Shown: positions 27,860 to 37,262, counted from the stretch's first letter. The stretch is DNA of 64,000 bases from Streptomyces sp. DH5 (GCF_020873915.1 NZ_JAHWGP010000014.1:62001-126000); one strand, 5' to 3'. Translations and numbers: made by a program. Notes: generated by a model not told the origin, from the sequence alone.

Positions 27860-29779
27860 CTACCCGTACAGCCCCTCCACCTCCTGCGCGAAGTCCCGCA
27901 GGATCGCCTCCCGGCGGAGCTTCATCGACGGGGTGAGGTGGCCCGCCTCCTCGGTGAAGTCCACCGGGAGGACGGTGAAGCGGCGGATGGACTCCGGGCG
28001 GGAGAGCATCTTGTTGGCCTCGTCGACGGCGCGCTGGACGATCGCCAGCAACTCCTCGTCGTCGGCGACGAGCTCCGGCGGGACCGGGTGCCTGCCGTTC
28101 ATACGGCGCCAGTGGGCGATGCCGTCGGGGTCGAGGGTGACCAGCGCGGAGACGTACGGACGGTTGTCGCCGAGCACCATGACCTGGGAGATCAGGGGGT
28201 GGGAGCGGAGCCAGTTCTCCAGCGGGGCGGGGGCGATGCTCTTGCCGCCCGCGGTGATGATCAGCTCCTTCTTGCGGCCGGTGATGGTGAGGTAGCCCTC
28301 GTCGTCCAGCTCACCGATGTCGCCCGTGGGGAGCCAGCCGTCGGTGGCGGCCGGGGTGACGCCGCCCGCCTGGGGGTCCCAGTAGCCGCGCAGCACGTGT
28401 TCGCCGCCGAGCAGGATCTCGCCGTCGGCCGCGATGCGGACCCGGGTGCCGGGCAGCGGCCAGCCCACCGTGCCCAGGCGGGGTTTGAGCGGGGGTGTCA
28501 CCGTCGAGGCTCCGGTGGTCTCCGTCAGGCCGTACCCCTCGAAGACCTCGATGCCGGCGCCGGCGTAGAAGGCGCCGAGGCGGCGGCCGAGCGGGGAGCC
28601 GCCGCAGATGGCGTAACGGACCCTGCCGCCCATGGCGTTGCGGATCCTGCGGTAGACCAGCGGGTCGTACAGGGCGCGGGCGGCCTTCAGGGAGCGGGAC
28701 GGGCCGGGCCCCGAACCGGTCTGCCTCTCCTCGACGGCCTCGCCGTAGCGGCGGGCCACGGACGCCGCGCGGTCGAAGGTCGCGGCCCGTCCGCCCGACT
28801 CGGCTCTGGCCCGGGCGGAGTTGAAGACCTTCTCCAGCATGTACGGGATGGTCAGCAGACAGGTCGGCCGGAAGCTCGCCAGGTCCGGCAGCAGGTCCTG
28901 GGGGGCCAGGCTCGGCGCGTGGCCGAGCCGGACCCGGGCGCGCACGCAGGCGACGGCGACCATCCGGCCGAAGACGTGCGACATGGGCAGGAAGAGCAGC
29001 ACGGAGGGTTCTTCGCCGGTCCGGGCCCTGAAGACGGGGTAGAGCAGCTCGATGGCGTTGTCCACCTCGGCGAAGAAGTTGCCGTGGGTGAGGGCGCAGC
29101 CCTTGGGGCGGCCGGTCGTGCCCGAGGTGTAGACGAGGGTGGCGAGGGTGTCGGGGACCAGCATGCCCCGGCGCACCTCGACCTCGGCGTCGGGCAGGTG
29201 CGTGCCCGCTTCCGCGAGCGCGTCGACGTGCCCCTTCTCCATGGTCCACACCCGTCGCAGGTCGGGCAGGTGCGGGAGTTCGGGGCCGAGGGCGGCGGCC
29301 TGGCCGGCCGTCTCGGTGATCAGTGCGACGGCGCCGGAGTCGTGCAGGATCCAGCGGGTCTGGAAGACGGACGAGGTGGGGTAGACGGGGACGGTGACCA
29401 GGCCGGCCGCCCAGGCGGCGAAGTCGAGGACCGTCCACTCGTAGACGGTGCGTGCCATGACGGCGAGCCGGTCCCCCGGTACCAGCCCTTCGGCGATCAG
29501 GCCCTTGGCGACGGCCATGACCTCGGCGGCGAAGCCCTTCGCCGTCACGTCCCGCCAGCCGCCGTCGGCCGTCTTCCGGCCGAGCACCACCGCGTCCGGT
29601 GCCGTGTTCGCGTTGTCGAAGGGCAGGTCGGCGAGCGATCCGTGCCGCACCGGCTTGGCGAACGGCGCCATGGACGCCTCCCGCACGACCCCGTCCAGCC
29701 GCCGGATCTCCGGCTCGACCAGGACGGGCGCTCCGTAGACGTCGTCGTCGGGAGCGGTGGAGGAATGCGCGGGTGACAC
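27860..29779 (-). CDS. Long-chain acyl-CoA ligase (AMP-dependent synthetase)
   Basis: A 639-residue ANL-family enzyme that activates fatty acids to acyl-CoA through acyl-AMP. The AMP-binding P-loop is LVYTSGTTGRPKGCALTHGN near residues 218-237; the second motif is YGLTETTGAS, and the hinge/TGD region is WLPTGDIGELDDEGYLTITG with catalytic-loop GGKSIAP. The GTG at 29779 (MSPAHSSTAPDDDVYG) is chosen since AGGAG lies just upstream. It probably feeds the neighbouring thiolase/FabG/MaoC module. It resembles mycobacterial FadD15-type ligases. Confidence 0.93.
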   Translation of the reverse strand: MSPAHSSTAPDDDVYGAPVLVEPEIRRLDGVVREASMAPFAKPVRHGSLADLPFDNANTAPDAVVLGRKTADGGWRDVTAKGFAAEVMAVAKGLIAEGLVPGDRLAVMARTVYEWTVLDFAAWAAGLVTVPVYPTSSVFQTRWILHDSGAVALITETAGQAAALGPELPHLPDLRRVWTMEKGHVDALAEAGTHLPDAEVEVRRGMLVPDTLATLVYTSGTTGRPKGCALTHGNFFAEVDNAIELLYPVFRARTGEEPSVLLFLPMSHVFGRMVAVACVRARVRLGHAPSLAPQDLLPDLASFRPTCLLTIPYMLEKVFNSARARAESGGRAATFDRAASVARRYGEAVEERQTGSGPGPSRSLKAARALYDPLVYRRIRNAMGGRVRYAICGGSPLGRRLGAFYAGAGIEVFEGYGLTETTGASTVTPPLKPRLGTVGWPLPGTRVRIAADGEILLGGEHVLRGYWDPQAGGVTPAATDGWLPTGDIGELDDEGYLTITGRKKELIITAGGKSIAPAPLENWLRSHPLISQVMVLGDNRPYVSALVTLDPDGIAHWRRMNGRHPVPPELVADDEELLAIVQRAVDEANKMLSRPESIRRFTVLPVDFTEEAGHLTPSMKLRREAILRDFAQEVEGLYG

Positions 29780-30010
29780 GGGCGGCTCCTGGGGGCGTGC
29801 AGTACGGCTCGGCGCCACGACGTACGTGCCGCGCGCGCCGGGGCGCTCATCGGTGGCTTCCGGCGAGGGGGCGGCACCGGTCGGTGCCGGGATCGTACGG
29901 CGGTGACGTGGGGAGTCTGTGCGGGTCGGGGGGTGGTACGGAGCCGGGGCTGTGCAGTGTCGGGGGTGCGTGAGGGTCGCTGCCGTACGTCCCGCGCGCC
30001 CCGGGCGGGC

Positions 30011-31297
30011 TCACGGGCGTTCCAGGATCGCCGTCACCCCCTGCCCGCCGGCCGCGCAGACGGAGATCAGGCCCCGGCCGGGGGCGTCCCGTTCGGCGAG
30101 GAGGGTGGCGAGCGTGGCCACGATGCGGGCGCCCGTGGCGGCGAAGGGGTGGCCGGTGGCCAGGGAGGAGCCGGCCACGTTCAGGCGGGCGCGGTCGACG
30201 GGCGCCAGGCCCCGCTTCTCCCAGGCCGCGAGCGTGGCCAGCACCTGGGAGGCGAACGCCTCGTGCACCTCGATCAGGTCGAAGTCCGCCATGCCGAGGC
30301 CGGCCCGCTCCAGCATGCGCGGGACCGCGTACGCGGGCGCCATCAGCAGACCGTCCTCGCCGTCGGCGACGTCCCCGTGCACGAAGTCCACGGCGGCCGT
30401 CTCGTGCGCGGTGAGGTAGGCGAGCGGTTCCACGCCGCGTTCCCCGGCCCACTCCTCGCTCGCCAGCAGGACGAGGGCGGCGCCGTCGGTGAGCGGGGTC
30501 GAATTGCCCGCCGTCATGGTCGGATCGGGCCGGTCGAGGCCGAACACCGGCTTCAGCGCGGCGAGTTTCTCCACCGTGGAGCCGGAGCGCAGGTTCTGGT
30601 CGCGGTCCAGGCCCCGGAACGGCACCACCAGGTCCTTCAGCAGGCCGCGTTCGTACGCCGCCGCCAGTCGCTGGTGGCTGGCCGCGGCCAGTTCGTCCTG
30701 GGCCTCGCGGGTGATGCCCCAGGCGCGGGCGGTGACCGCCGCGTGCTCGCCCATGGACAGGCCGGTGCGCGGCTCGGCGTTGCGCGGGATGTCGGGGACG
30801 AGGTGTCCGGGGCGCACCTTCGCCAGCGCCCTGAGCCGGGCGCCGGGGGACTTCGCGCGCCGCGCCTCCAGCAGCGCCTTGCGCAGGTCGTCGTTGACGC
30901 CGAGGGGCGCGTCGCTCGCGGTGTCGGCGCCGCCCGCTATCGCGGCCTCGGTCTGGCCGAGGGCGATCTTGTTGGCGGCGGCCACGACCGCCTGGAGGCC
31001 GGTGCCGCAGGCCTGCTGGACGTCGTAGGCGGGGGTGCGGGAGTCGAGCCGGGAGCCGAGGACGGTCTCCCGGGCGAGGTTGAAGTCACGGCTGTGCTTG
31101 AGGACCGCTCCGGCGACGAACTCCCCCACCGCGCCGGGAGCTTGCAGTTCGTACCGCTCGACCAGGCCGTCCAGCGCGGCGGTGAGCATCTCCTGGTTGG
31201 AGGCGGTGGCGTAGGGGCCGTCCGACCGGGCGAAGGGGACACGGCTGCCGCCGATGACCGCGACGCGCCGGACGGTGGCCGGCTTCAGGGTGCTCAT
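30011..31297 (-). CDS. Acetyl-CoA C-acyltransferase (thiolase)
   Basis: A 428-residue thiolase that splits or joins 3-oxoacyl-CoA. The acyl-accepting Cys is C97 (QQACGTGLQAV). The C-terminal motifs are GHPFAATGARI (about 375) and CAAGGQG (about 415) with the second Cys. It starts at ATG 31297 and is divergent from fabG across a 109-base region with two operator-like palindromes. Together with the FabG-like and MaoC-like genes it parallels the Mycobacterium fadA2-fabG4-htdX locus, suggesting β-oxidation or medium/long-chain 3-oxoacyl processing. Confidence 0.94.
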   Translation of the reverse strand: MSTLKPATVRRVAVIGGSRVPFARSDGPYATASNQEMLTAALDGLVERYELQAPGAVGEFVAGAVLKHSRDFNLARETVLGSRLDSRTPAYDVQQACGTGLQAVVAAANKIALGQTEAAIAGGADTASDAPLGVNDDLRKALLEARRAKSPGARLRALAKVRPGHLVPDIPRNAEPRTGLSMGEHAAVTARAWGITREAQDELAAASHQRLAAAYERGLLKDLVVPFRGLDRDQNLRSGSTVEKLAALKPVFGLDRPDPTMTAGNSTPLTDGAALVLLASEEWAGERGVEPLAYLTAHETAAVDFVHGDVADGEDGLLMAPAYAVPRMLERAGLGMADFDLIEVHEAFASQVLATLAAWEKRGLAPVDRARLNVAGSSLATGHPFAATGARIVATLATLLAERDAPGRGLISVCAAGGQGVTAILERP

Positions 31298-31327
31298 CTC
31301 GACCTGCTCCTCACCGGTGACATAGGA

Positions 31328-31358
31328 TTACCTCCGGTAACCTTACTCCAGAGTAAGG
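31328..31358. promoter_or_regulatory. Paired operator palindromes in the thiolase-fabG divergent promoter
   Basis: TTACC-TCC-GGTAA (31328-31340) is followed directly by CCTTACTC-CA-GAGTAAGG (31341-31358). Both are built on TTAC ... GTAA. They sit midway between the two divergent genes, overlapping where both promoters must be. The TetR-family gene at 33564-34253 is the natural candidate for the regulator. Confidence 0.65.
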
Positions 31359-31406
31359 CAGCTGGGAGCAAGCAGGGCAAGGACCGCACGCACGGAGGAA
31401 ACCCTC

Positions 31407-32714
31407 ATGGCCGACCGCTACCTGAGCTTCACGGGCACCCCGCCCGGCCGCTTCCTGACGCGCCGCCTGGGCCTCCCCCAGCCCGCGCCGCTGCGCCGCT
31501 GGTCGGCCGACCGGCCGTCCCTGGACGGGGGACTGCTCCACCTCACGGCCGGGAAGTCCGACCTCGGCCTCGCCCCCGTGCTCGCCCGCACCGGGCTCGC
31601 CCGCGACGACACCACCGGCCGGCCCGCCGCGGTGATCCTGGACGCCAGCGGGGTGCGCGACGTCGAAGGGCTCGCCGAGGTGCACGCGGCGCTGCATCCC
31701 GTCCTGCGGTCGGTCACCGCGAGCGGCAGGATCGTGGTGCTCGGCGCCCCGCTCGACCCGGCCGACCACCATCAGGCCGCCGCCCAGCAGGCGTTGGAGG
31801 GCTTCACCCGCTCCCTCGGCAAGGAGACCGGCGGGGGCAGGACCGTGAACCTGGTCCGCCTCACCGACGCCGACGCCGCCGAGTCCACCCTCCGCTTCCT
31901 GCTCTCCCCCAAGTCGGCCTACGTCAGCGGCCAGGTGATCGAGACCGGCACGCACGAGCCGGCCGCCCCCCACGACACCGACCGCCCCCTCGCCGGCCGC
32001 ACCGCCCTGGTCACCGGCGCCGCCCGCGGCATCGGCGAGGCGGTCGCCGAGACCCTGGCCCGGGACGGCGCCCGGGTGGTCGTCCTCGACGTGCCCCAGG
32101 CCGAACAGGACGCCCGCCGCGTCGCCGAACGGCTCGACGGCATCGCGCTGCCCCTCGACATCACCGCCGACGACGCGGGCGCCCGGATCGCCGACGCCCT
32201 CCCCGACGGCCTGGACGTGCTGGTCCACAACGCGGGCGTCACCCGCGACCGCCGCCTGGTCAACATGCCCGCCGAGCGCTGGAGTTCGGTGCTGGAAGTC
32301 AACCTGGCGAGCGTGCTGCGCACGACCGACGCACTGCTCGCCGCCGGCGCCCTGAAGCGCGGCGGGCGGATCGTGGCGACGGCCTCCATCGCGGGCATCG
32401 CCGGGAACGCCGGACAGACCAACTACGGGGCGTCCAAAGCCGGGATCACCGGCCTGGTCCGCTCCCTCGCGCCGCACGCGCAGGCCACGCACGGCGTGAC
32501 GGTGAACGCGGTGGCGCCCGGCTTCATCGAGACGAAGATGACGGCCGCCGTCCCGCTGTTCATCCGGGAGGCGGGACGCCGGATGAACTCCCTCGCGCAG
32601 GGCGGACTTCCCTCCGACGTCGCCGAGACCACCGCCTGGCTCGCGCACCCCGCCTCCGGCGCGGTGAACGGACAGGTCGTACGGGTCTGCGGCCAGAGCC
32701 TGCTGGGGGCGTGA
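31407..32714 (+). CDS. High-molecular-weight 3-oxoacyl-ACP/CoA reductase (FabG4-like)
   Basis: A 435-residue protein with two SDR modules. The first (about 1-190) lacks a proper Gly motif and the catalytic Tyr/Lys, so it is flavodoxin/SDR-like but inactive. The second (from 197) has the nucleotide motif TGAARGIG (203-210), NAG (275-277), and catalytic S327, Y340 and K344 (NYGASKAG). This layout matches the mycobacterial FabG4 type, which uses NADH. Starts at ATG 31407 and lies 7 bases before the MaoC-like gene. Divergent from the thiolase. Confidence 0.93.
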   Translation: MADRYLSFTGTPPGRFLTRRLGLPQPAPLRRWSADRPSLDGGLLHLTAGKSDLGLAPVLARTGLARDDTTGRPAAVILDASGVRDVEGLAEVHAALHPVLRSVTASGRIVVLGAPLDPADHHQAAAQQALEGFTRSLGKETGGGRTVNLVRLTDADAAESTLRFLLSPKSAYVSGQVIETGTHEPAAPHDTDRPLAGRTALVTGAARGIGEAVAETLARDGARVVVLDVPQAEQDARRVAERLDGIALPLDITADDAGARIADALPDGLDVLVHNAGVTRDRRLVNMPAERWSSVLEVNLASVLRTTDALLAAGALKRGGRIVATASIAGIAGNAGQTNYGASKAGITGLVRSLAPHAQATHGVTVNAVAPGFIETKMTAAVPLFIREAGRRMNSLAQGGLPSDVAETTAWLAHPASGAVNGQVVRVCGQSLLGA

Positions 32715-32721
32715 GCACGCC

Positions 32722-33594
32722 ATGACGCCCGCATCCCCGCCCACGCTGGAACTCTCCGGACCGCCCGCCCTCGCGCCGCTCCTCACCCGGGGCGCCCTGC
32801 TGTCTCCCCTCAAGCGGCCACGCGCCGGCGCCGGCCACCCCCGCACCCGGCTCGTGCTGCCCGGCCTGCGCGTGGACCCCGGCCGGCTCGCCGCCTACGA
32901 GCGGGTGTGCGGCTTCCCCAGCGGCGCGGACGCGCTGCCGGTGACGTACCCGCACGTGCTGGGCTTCCCGCTCGCCATGCGGCTGATGAGCGCACGCGAC
33001 TTCCCGCTCCCCCTGCTCGGCCTGGTCCACACGTCGATAGGGATCACCCGGCACCGCGCCACACCGTCCGCCGACGCCTACGACCTGACGGTGCACGTCG
33101 ACGGCCTGACCCCGCACCGGCGCGGCACGGAGGCCGCCGTGGTCACCGCGCTGCTCTCCGGCGGGGAGGTCGTGTGGGAGTCACGGAGCACCTATCTGGC
33201 CCGGCACCGGGTGCCCGCCGGACACACCGGGGACCCGGCCGCCCCGGCCGGAGCACCGCGGGACCGCACGTCCCTGCCCGCCCTCGCGGAGTGGGAGCTG
33301 CCCGGTGACCTCGGCCGGCGCTACGGAGCCGCGTCCGGCGACCGCAACCCCATCCACCTGTACCCGTTCACCGCCCGCCTCTTCGGCTTCCCCCGCGCCA
33401 TCGCGCACGGCATGTGGACCGTCGCCCGCTGCCTCGCCGCCCACGGCACCCCGGACACGGCAGAGGTCCGGGCGGACTTCGTGAAGCCCGTGCCGCTGCC
33501 CGCCGCGGTGACGTACGCGGCGCACGGCGGACGCTTCGAGCTGCGCGGCTCCGGCGACCGCCTTCACGTCACCGGCGAGGTCCGCCCGGCCTGA
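32722..33594 (+). CDS. MaoC-like (R)-specific enoyl-CoA/ACP hydratase (HtdX-like)
   Basis: A 290-residue double hot-dog protein. The hydratase-2 catalytic motif lies in the C-terminal half: GDRNPIHLYPFTARLFGFPR with D207 and H212, followed by AIAHGMWTVAR. The N-terminal half is a degenerate hot dog. It acts on 2-enoyl thioesters made or used by the FabG-like enzyme just upstream (7-base gap). Its end overlaps the convergent TetR gene by 31 bases. Confidence 0.9.
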   Translation: MTPASPPTLELSGPPALAPLLTRGALLSPLKRPRAGAGHPRTRLVLPGLRVDPGRLAAYERVCGFPSGADALPVTYPHVLGFPLAMRLMSARDFPLPLLGLVHTSIGITRHRATPSADAYDLTVHVDGLTPHRRGTEAAVVTALLSGGEVVWESRSTYLARHRVPAGHTGDPAAPAGAPRDRTSLPALAEWELPGDLGRRYGAASGDRNPIHLYPFTARLFGFPRAIAHGMWTVARCLAAHGTPDTAEVRADFVKPVPLPAAVTYAAHGGRFELRGSGDRLHVTGEVRPA

Positions 33595-34253
33595 ACGCCG
33601 GGGGCGTCGCCGTCCTCGGGCGGGGACCAGTGGCGGCCGTCCATCAGGTCGCCCAGCCCCGCCCAGGCGAAGTTCATCAGGGTGGCCGCCGACTGCCGTG
33701 CCGTGACACCGGACGTGGTGTTGGCCCAGTCGGCGAGCGACTCGGCCGCCCCGACCAGGGCCTCCGCGAGCCCGGAGACCTCCCGCTCGGGGAAGTCGGG
33801 GTCGCGGTGGGCCTCCCGGGCGGCGACGAGGATGAGCTGCGTCACGAACGCCACGATCTCCGCGCGCATCGCGGCGACCTCGGCGGCGAACACCTCGCCG
33901 TGCGTGCGCGCCTGGAGGTGCAGCACCGCCCAGCCGTCGGGATGCCGGGCGGTGTGCGTGAAGAACGCCGTGAGGCCCGACCAGAGCTGGCGGTCCGCCG
34001 GCAGCTCCGGCCGGGCGCCCGCGCGGACCGCCTCGGTGAGGGCCCGTGCCTCCCGCCGGATGCAGGCGGTGAACAGGTCCTCCTTGGAGTTCAGGTACAG
34101 GTACACCAACGGCTTGGACACGCCCGCCAGTTCGGCGATCTCGTCCATCGACGCCGCCATGTACCCCCGCTGTCCGAAGGTCCGTACGGCTGCGTCCAGC
34201 ATCTGCTGTTCACGGACCGCACGCGGCATCCGCTTCGTCTTCACGGCACCCAT
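33564..34253 (-). CDS. TetR family transcriptional regulator
   Basis: A 229-residue repressor-type protein starting MGAVKTKRMPRAVREQQML. The helix-turn-helix is about residues 30-55 (MDEIAELAGVSKPLVYLYLN). The C-terminal ligand domain contains WAVLHLQARTHGEVFAAE. It is convergent with the MaoC-like gene and probably controls the thiolase/fabG divergent promoter, which holds paired palindromes. Its start is only 25 bases after the upstream SPFH gene, so read-through from that operon is possible. Confidence 0.9.
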   Translation of the reverse strand: MGAVKTKRMPRAVREQQMLDAAVRTFGQRGYMAASMDEIAELAGVSKPLVYLYLNSKEDLFTACIRREARALTEAVRAGARPELPADRQLWSGLTAFFTHTARHPDGWAVLHLQARTHGEVFAAEVAAMRAEIVAFVTQLILVAAREAHRDPDFPEREVSGLAEALVGAAESLADWANTTSGVTARQSAATLMNFAWAGLGDLMDGRHWSPPEDGDAPGVQAGRTSPVT

Positions 34254-34278
34254 GGGACAACAGAGTACGGTCCCTCCG

Positions 34279-35604
34279 CTACCGCGGGTCGTGGCCGCCC
34301 TCGTCCGCCCGGCCCACCAGGTCACCGAGGGCCGGCCGGTCGCCCGCGGTCAGCCGCGGCAGCAGCTGCGCGGTGAACAGCGTGGACAGCGCCGAGGTGT
34401 CGGTGCCGCCGTCGGTGCGCACCACCACCGGCTGCGGGGCCCTCTCCGCGAGTCCGGCGCCCACCTCCAGGCGGCGGCGGGCCAGCTCGTACTGGAGCAC
34501 CGCCCGGTTGTCCCGGTACGCCTTGGCCAGGGCGCGCTGCGCGCGGGCCTCGTTCTCGGCGGCGATGAGTCCGCTGCGGCCGCGGGTCTCGATCTCGAAC
34601 CGCACCCGCTGCGCCTCGGTCTCCTGCCGCTCCAGCAGCTGCGCGACCTCCTCACGGGCCCGGTTGAGCGCGGCCTTCACCTCGACGATGCGGGCGTCGC
34701 GCACCTTCTTGGCCCGCTCGATGTCCATGCCGAGGCTGTCGATGCGCCGCTTGCGGGTCAGGCCCCACTCCTGCTCGTAGGCGGTGCGTTCCTTGGCGAT
34801 CCGCTCCCGGGTGGCCAGGTGCTGCTGGTACTGCGTCGGCAACTGCACGTCGGGGATGTTGCAGCCGGTGACGCGCACGCCGTAGCCGGAGAGCTGCCGG
34901 TTGAGGAGTTCCTGCATGTCGGCCACGTCCGAGCCGCGCAGGTCGTAGGCGCGCTCGGTGCGCATCTGCCGGGCCCGCTGCCGGATCGCGTCCTGCACGG
35001 CGCTGGAGAGCACCAGGTCGAAGTTGCCCGCGCCGATGGTGCGGACGAACAGCACGGCGTCGGTGATGCGGAACTTCAGGAAGAACTCGATCGAGCGCAG
35101 CGGCACGTTCTCCCGCGTGGGGCAGGCCATGACCGGCGCCGAGTACGGGATCTCGGTGGCCGTGTCGACGACGAAGTCGACCCGGGACCAGGGGTGCCAC
35201 AGGTAGTGCCGGCCGGCGTCGAGCGTGCGGGTGACCGCGCCGTAGCGGGTCAGCACCCCGTGGGTGCCCTGCTCTATCTCGACGATCGAGGAACGCCACC
35301 ACCACAGCGCGCCGATCAGCAGCAGCACCGCGCCGCCCGTGTAGGAGAGTCCGGCCAGCGCGCCGTAGGTGACGTCGGCCACCCCGTCGGAGCCGGTCTC
35401 CTTGAGCGTCAGCATCACGCCGGTCAGCAGGGCGTAGGCGCCGAGCCACAGCGGCAGCATCCACCACAGCCGCTGCCGGTGACGGGGAATGATCACGGGG
35501 ATGAGGGTGTCGGCCTCGCCGCCGCGCAGCAGCCGGGCGATGTCGCTCCAGGGGGCGACGGCCTCGGAGATGACCGAACGACGGTGGAAACGGGCGGAGC
35601 TCAC
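34279..35604 (-). CDS. SPFH/Band 7 membrane protein (second of a coupled pair)
   Basis: A 441-residue protein with two membrane helices near residues 46-68 and 84-106, a Band 7 domain at about 105-300, and a long charged α-helical stretch (about 275-390) that should oligomerise. The GTG start (MSSARFHRRSVISEAV) overlaps the stop of the other SPFH gene as GTGA. Proteins of this type form large membrane rings; the pair resembles HflK/HflC or flotillin-like couples, but no protease or NfeD gene adjoins. Function unknown. Confidence 0.85.
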   Translation of the reverse strand: MSSARFHRRSVISEAVAPWSDIARLLRGGEADTLIPVIIPRHRQRLWWMLPLWLGAYALLTGVMLTLKETGSDGVADVTYGALAGLSYTGGAVLLLIGALWWWRSSIVEIEQGTHGVLTRYGAVTRTLDAGRHYLWHPWSRVDFVVDTATEIPYSAPVMACPTRENVPLRSIEFFLKFRITDAVLFVRTIGAGNFDLVLSSAVQDAIRQRARQMRTERAYDLRGSDVADMQELLNRQLSGYGVRVTGCNIPDVQLPTQYQQHLATRERIAKERTAYEQEWGLTRKRRIDSLGMDIERAKKVRDARIVEVKAALNRAREEVAQLLERQETEAQRVRFEIETRGRSGLIAAENEARAQRALAKAYRDNRAVLQYELARRRLEVGAGLAERAPQPVVVRTDGGTDTSALSTLFTAQLLPRLTAGDRPALGDLVGRADEGGHDPR

Positions 35605-37262
35605 TGCTGGGCCTCCTCGGCGGACTCGGACACGTCTGCGGCCACGGCGGCCACGGGCTCGTCGCCCGCCCCCGCGCCCTCGGGCATCTGCGGCACCGTC
35701 GGCCGCTCGGCCGCCAGCAGCGCGCCGATCTCCTCCTCGCGGGCGGCGATCCGCTCCGACACCTCCGTGAGCCGGCCGCGTACGGCTTCCATGTCCGCGT
35801 CGCTGAACAGCTCCGCCCCGCGCTCGCCGACCAGTTCCCTGGCCAGTTCGAGGAAGTCGATGCCGGCCGCGCCGGTGGCGTCCACGCCGCCGATGCGCAC
35901 CAGCCGGGGCAGGTGGTCGGCGACCTGCTCCAGGGTGTCGAGCACCTGCTGCTGGTAGCGGTACTCGAGGATCTCCGGGGCCTGCGCGGCGGTCACCGCG
36001 CGGATGTCGAGGGCCTGCGCCTCCAGCAGCGCCGCGTTGGCCTTGGCCTCCGACTCGGCCTGCACGTAGCGCTGGCGGGCCAGCGCCTCGGCGCGGTTGG
36101 TCTCGCGCTCCACGGCGGTGTCCATCTGCGCCTGGTACTGGGCGATGTCCGCCTTGATCGCGGAGAGCGTCTCGTGGCTGGAGGCGAGCTCCCGGGTCAG
36201 GTCGCCCTCGTCCTGCTCCTTGCGGAGCTGGAGCGCGTACTCGTGGGTGTACGCCTCCTTGGCCATGCGCACCATCTCGGGCGCGGCCAGGTCCATGCGG
36301 TAGCGCCGGTCCGAGGGCTCGGCGTGGGTGATGTTGGCGTTGGTCAGCTCCACGGCGGGACGGAACTGCTGGTTGAGCTGCTCCAGCAGGCGGCCGCTGT
36401 CCTCCCCCACCATGTCGTAGATCCCGGCCGCCTCCTGCTCGTAGATGAGGCTGCGGATGGTCTCGCTGACCGCGTTGCCGAGCTTCTCCTCGAAGCCGCG
36501 CACGGCGCCGAGGGTGTAGACGAACTCGACCGGGTCGCTGATCCGGAACTGGATGAACAGGTCGATGGACGCCTTCACCCCGCCCTTGGTCGGGGCCTCG
36601 CGCACCGGTGCGTTGAACGGGTACTCGCGGGTGGTGTTGACGATGTACGACACCCGCTTCCACGGGCTCAGCAGGGTGACCCGGCCGGGTCCGACGACCT
36701 TCTCCAGCTTGCCGAACCGGGTGATCATCGCCTGGCAGCCGTCCGGCACCATCACCAGGCCCTGCCGCCACCACACGAACGCGACGGCGGCCAGCGCGAT
36801 GATCCAGTAGTGGAGTCCGAACAGCGGGTTCGTGAGCCCGTCACCGCCGGTCGCCGACACCACCGAGGTGCCCACGACGCCGATCACCAGCAGCGACAGC
36901 ACCGGCAGCATGGACAGCAGCGAGCGGCCCTTCGGCATCACCATGGGGCAGATGGCGTGCACCACCTCGCCGTTCTCGCGCAGCTGCTCGCTGCGGCCGA
37001 GCGCCTCCCCGGCCTCGTCCAGCGGCACCGTCTTCTGCCGCATCACGGTGTCGACGGAACTGCCGTCCTGTTCCCGGGCCGCCGGGAAGTCGGCCGGGTC
37101 CATGCCCTCGCCCTCGGCCGCCCGGTGTTCCTCCTGCTCGCTGCCCGCGCGTCCGCCGCCGACACGGCGGCGCAGCTCGTCCTGGGCCGCCGCGCGCGGA
37201 TCGGTGCCGGAGGCGACCGCCCCGACGACGCTGCGTAGGCTCTCCGCCCGCGTACGTGCCAC
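35601..37262 (-). CDS. SPFH/Band 7 membrane protein (first of a coupled pair)
   Basis: A 553-residue protein. A hydrophilic N-terminal region of about 115 residues precedes two membrane helices (SLLSMLPVLSLLVIGVVG and YWIIALAAVAFVWW), a Band 7 domain (starting about GLVMVPDGCQAMITRFGKLE), a long Glu/Ala-rich coiled coil, and an acidic tail. GTG 37262 is chosen because AAGGGGGA lies just before it. It heads the two-gene SPFH operon, and its unequal partner follows with a 4-base overlap. Confidence 0.86.
   Translation of the reverse strand: MARTRAESLRSVVGAVASGTDPRAAAQDELRRRVGGGRAGSEQEEHRAAEGEGMDPADFPAAREQDGSSVDTVMRQKTVPLDEAGEALGRSEQLRENGEVVHAICPMVMPKGRSLLSMLPVLSLLVIGVVGTSVVSATGGDGLTNPLFGLHYWIIALAAVAFVWWRQGLVMVPDGCQAMITRFGKLEKVVGPGRVTLLSPWKRVSYIVNTTREYPFNAPVREAPTKGGVKASIDLFIQFRISDPVEFVYTLGAVRGFEEKLGNAVSETIRSLIYEQEAAGIYDMVGEDSGRLLEQLNQQFRPAVELTNANITHAEPSDRRYRMDLAAPEMVRMAKEAYTHEYALQLRKEQDEGDLTRELASSHETLSAIKADIAQYQAQMDTAVERETNRAEALARQRYVQAESEAKANAALLEAQALDIRAVTAAQAPEILEYRYQQQVLDTLEQVADHLPRLVRIGGVDATGAAGIDFLELARELVGERGAELFSDADMEAVRGRLTEVSERIAAREEEIGALLAAERPTVPQMPEGAGAGDEPVAAVAADVSESAEEAQQ

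Noticed and set aside
29860-29900. GGCACCG-GT-CGGTGCC hairpin between the acyl-CoA ligase and thiolase genes as a thiolase terminator
   Set aside because: The stem is short, without a T-run and about 120 bases after the thiolase stop; not enough to call.
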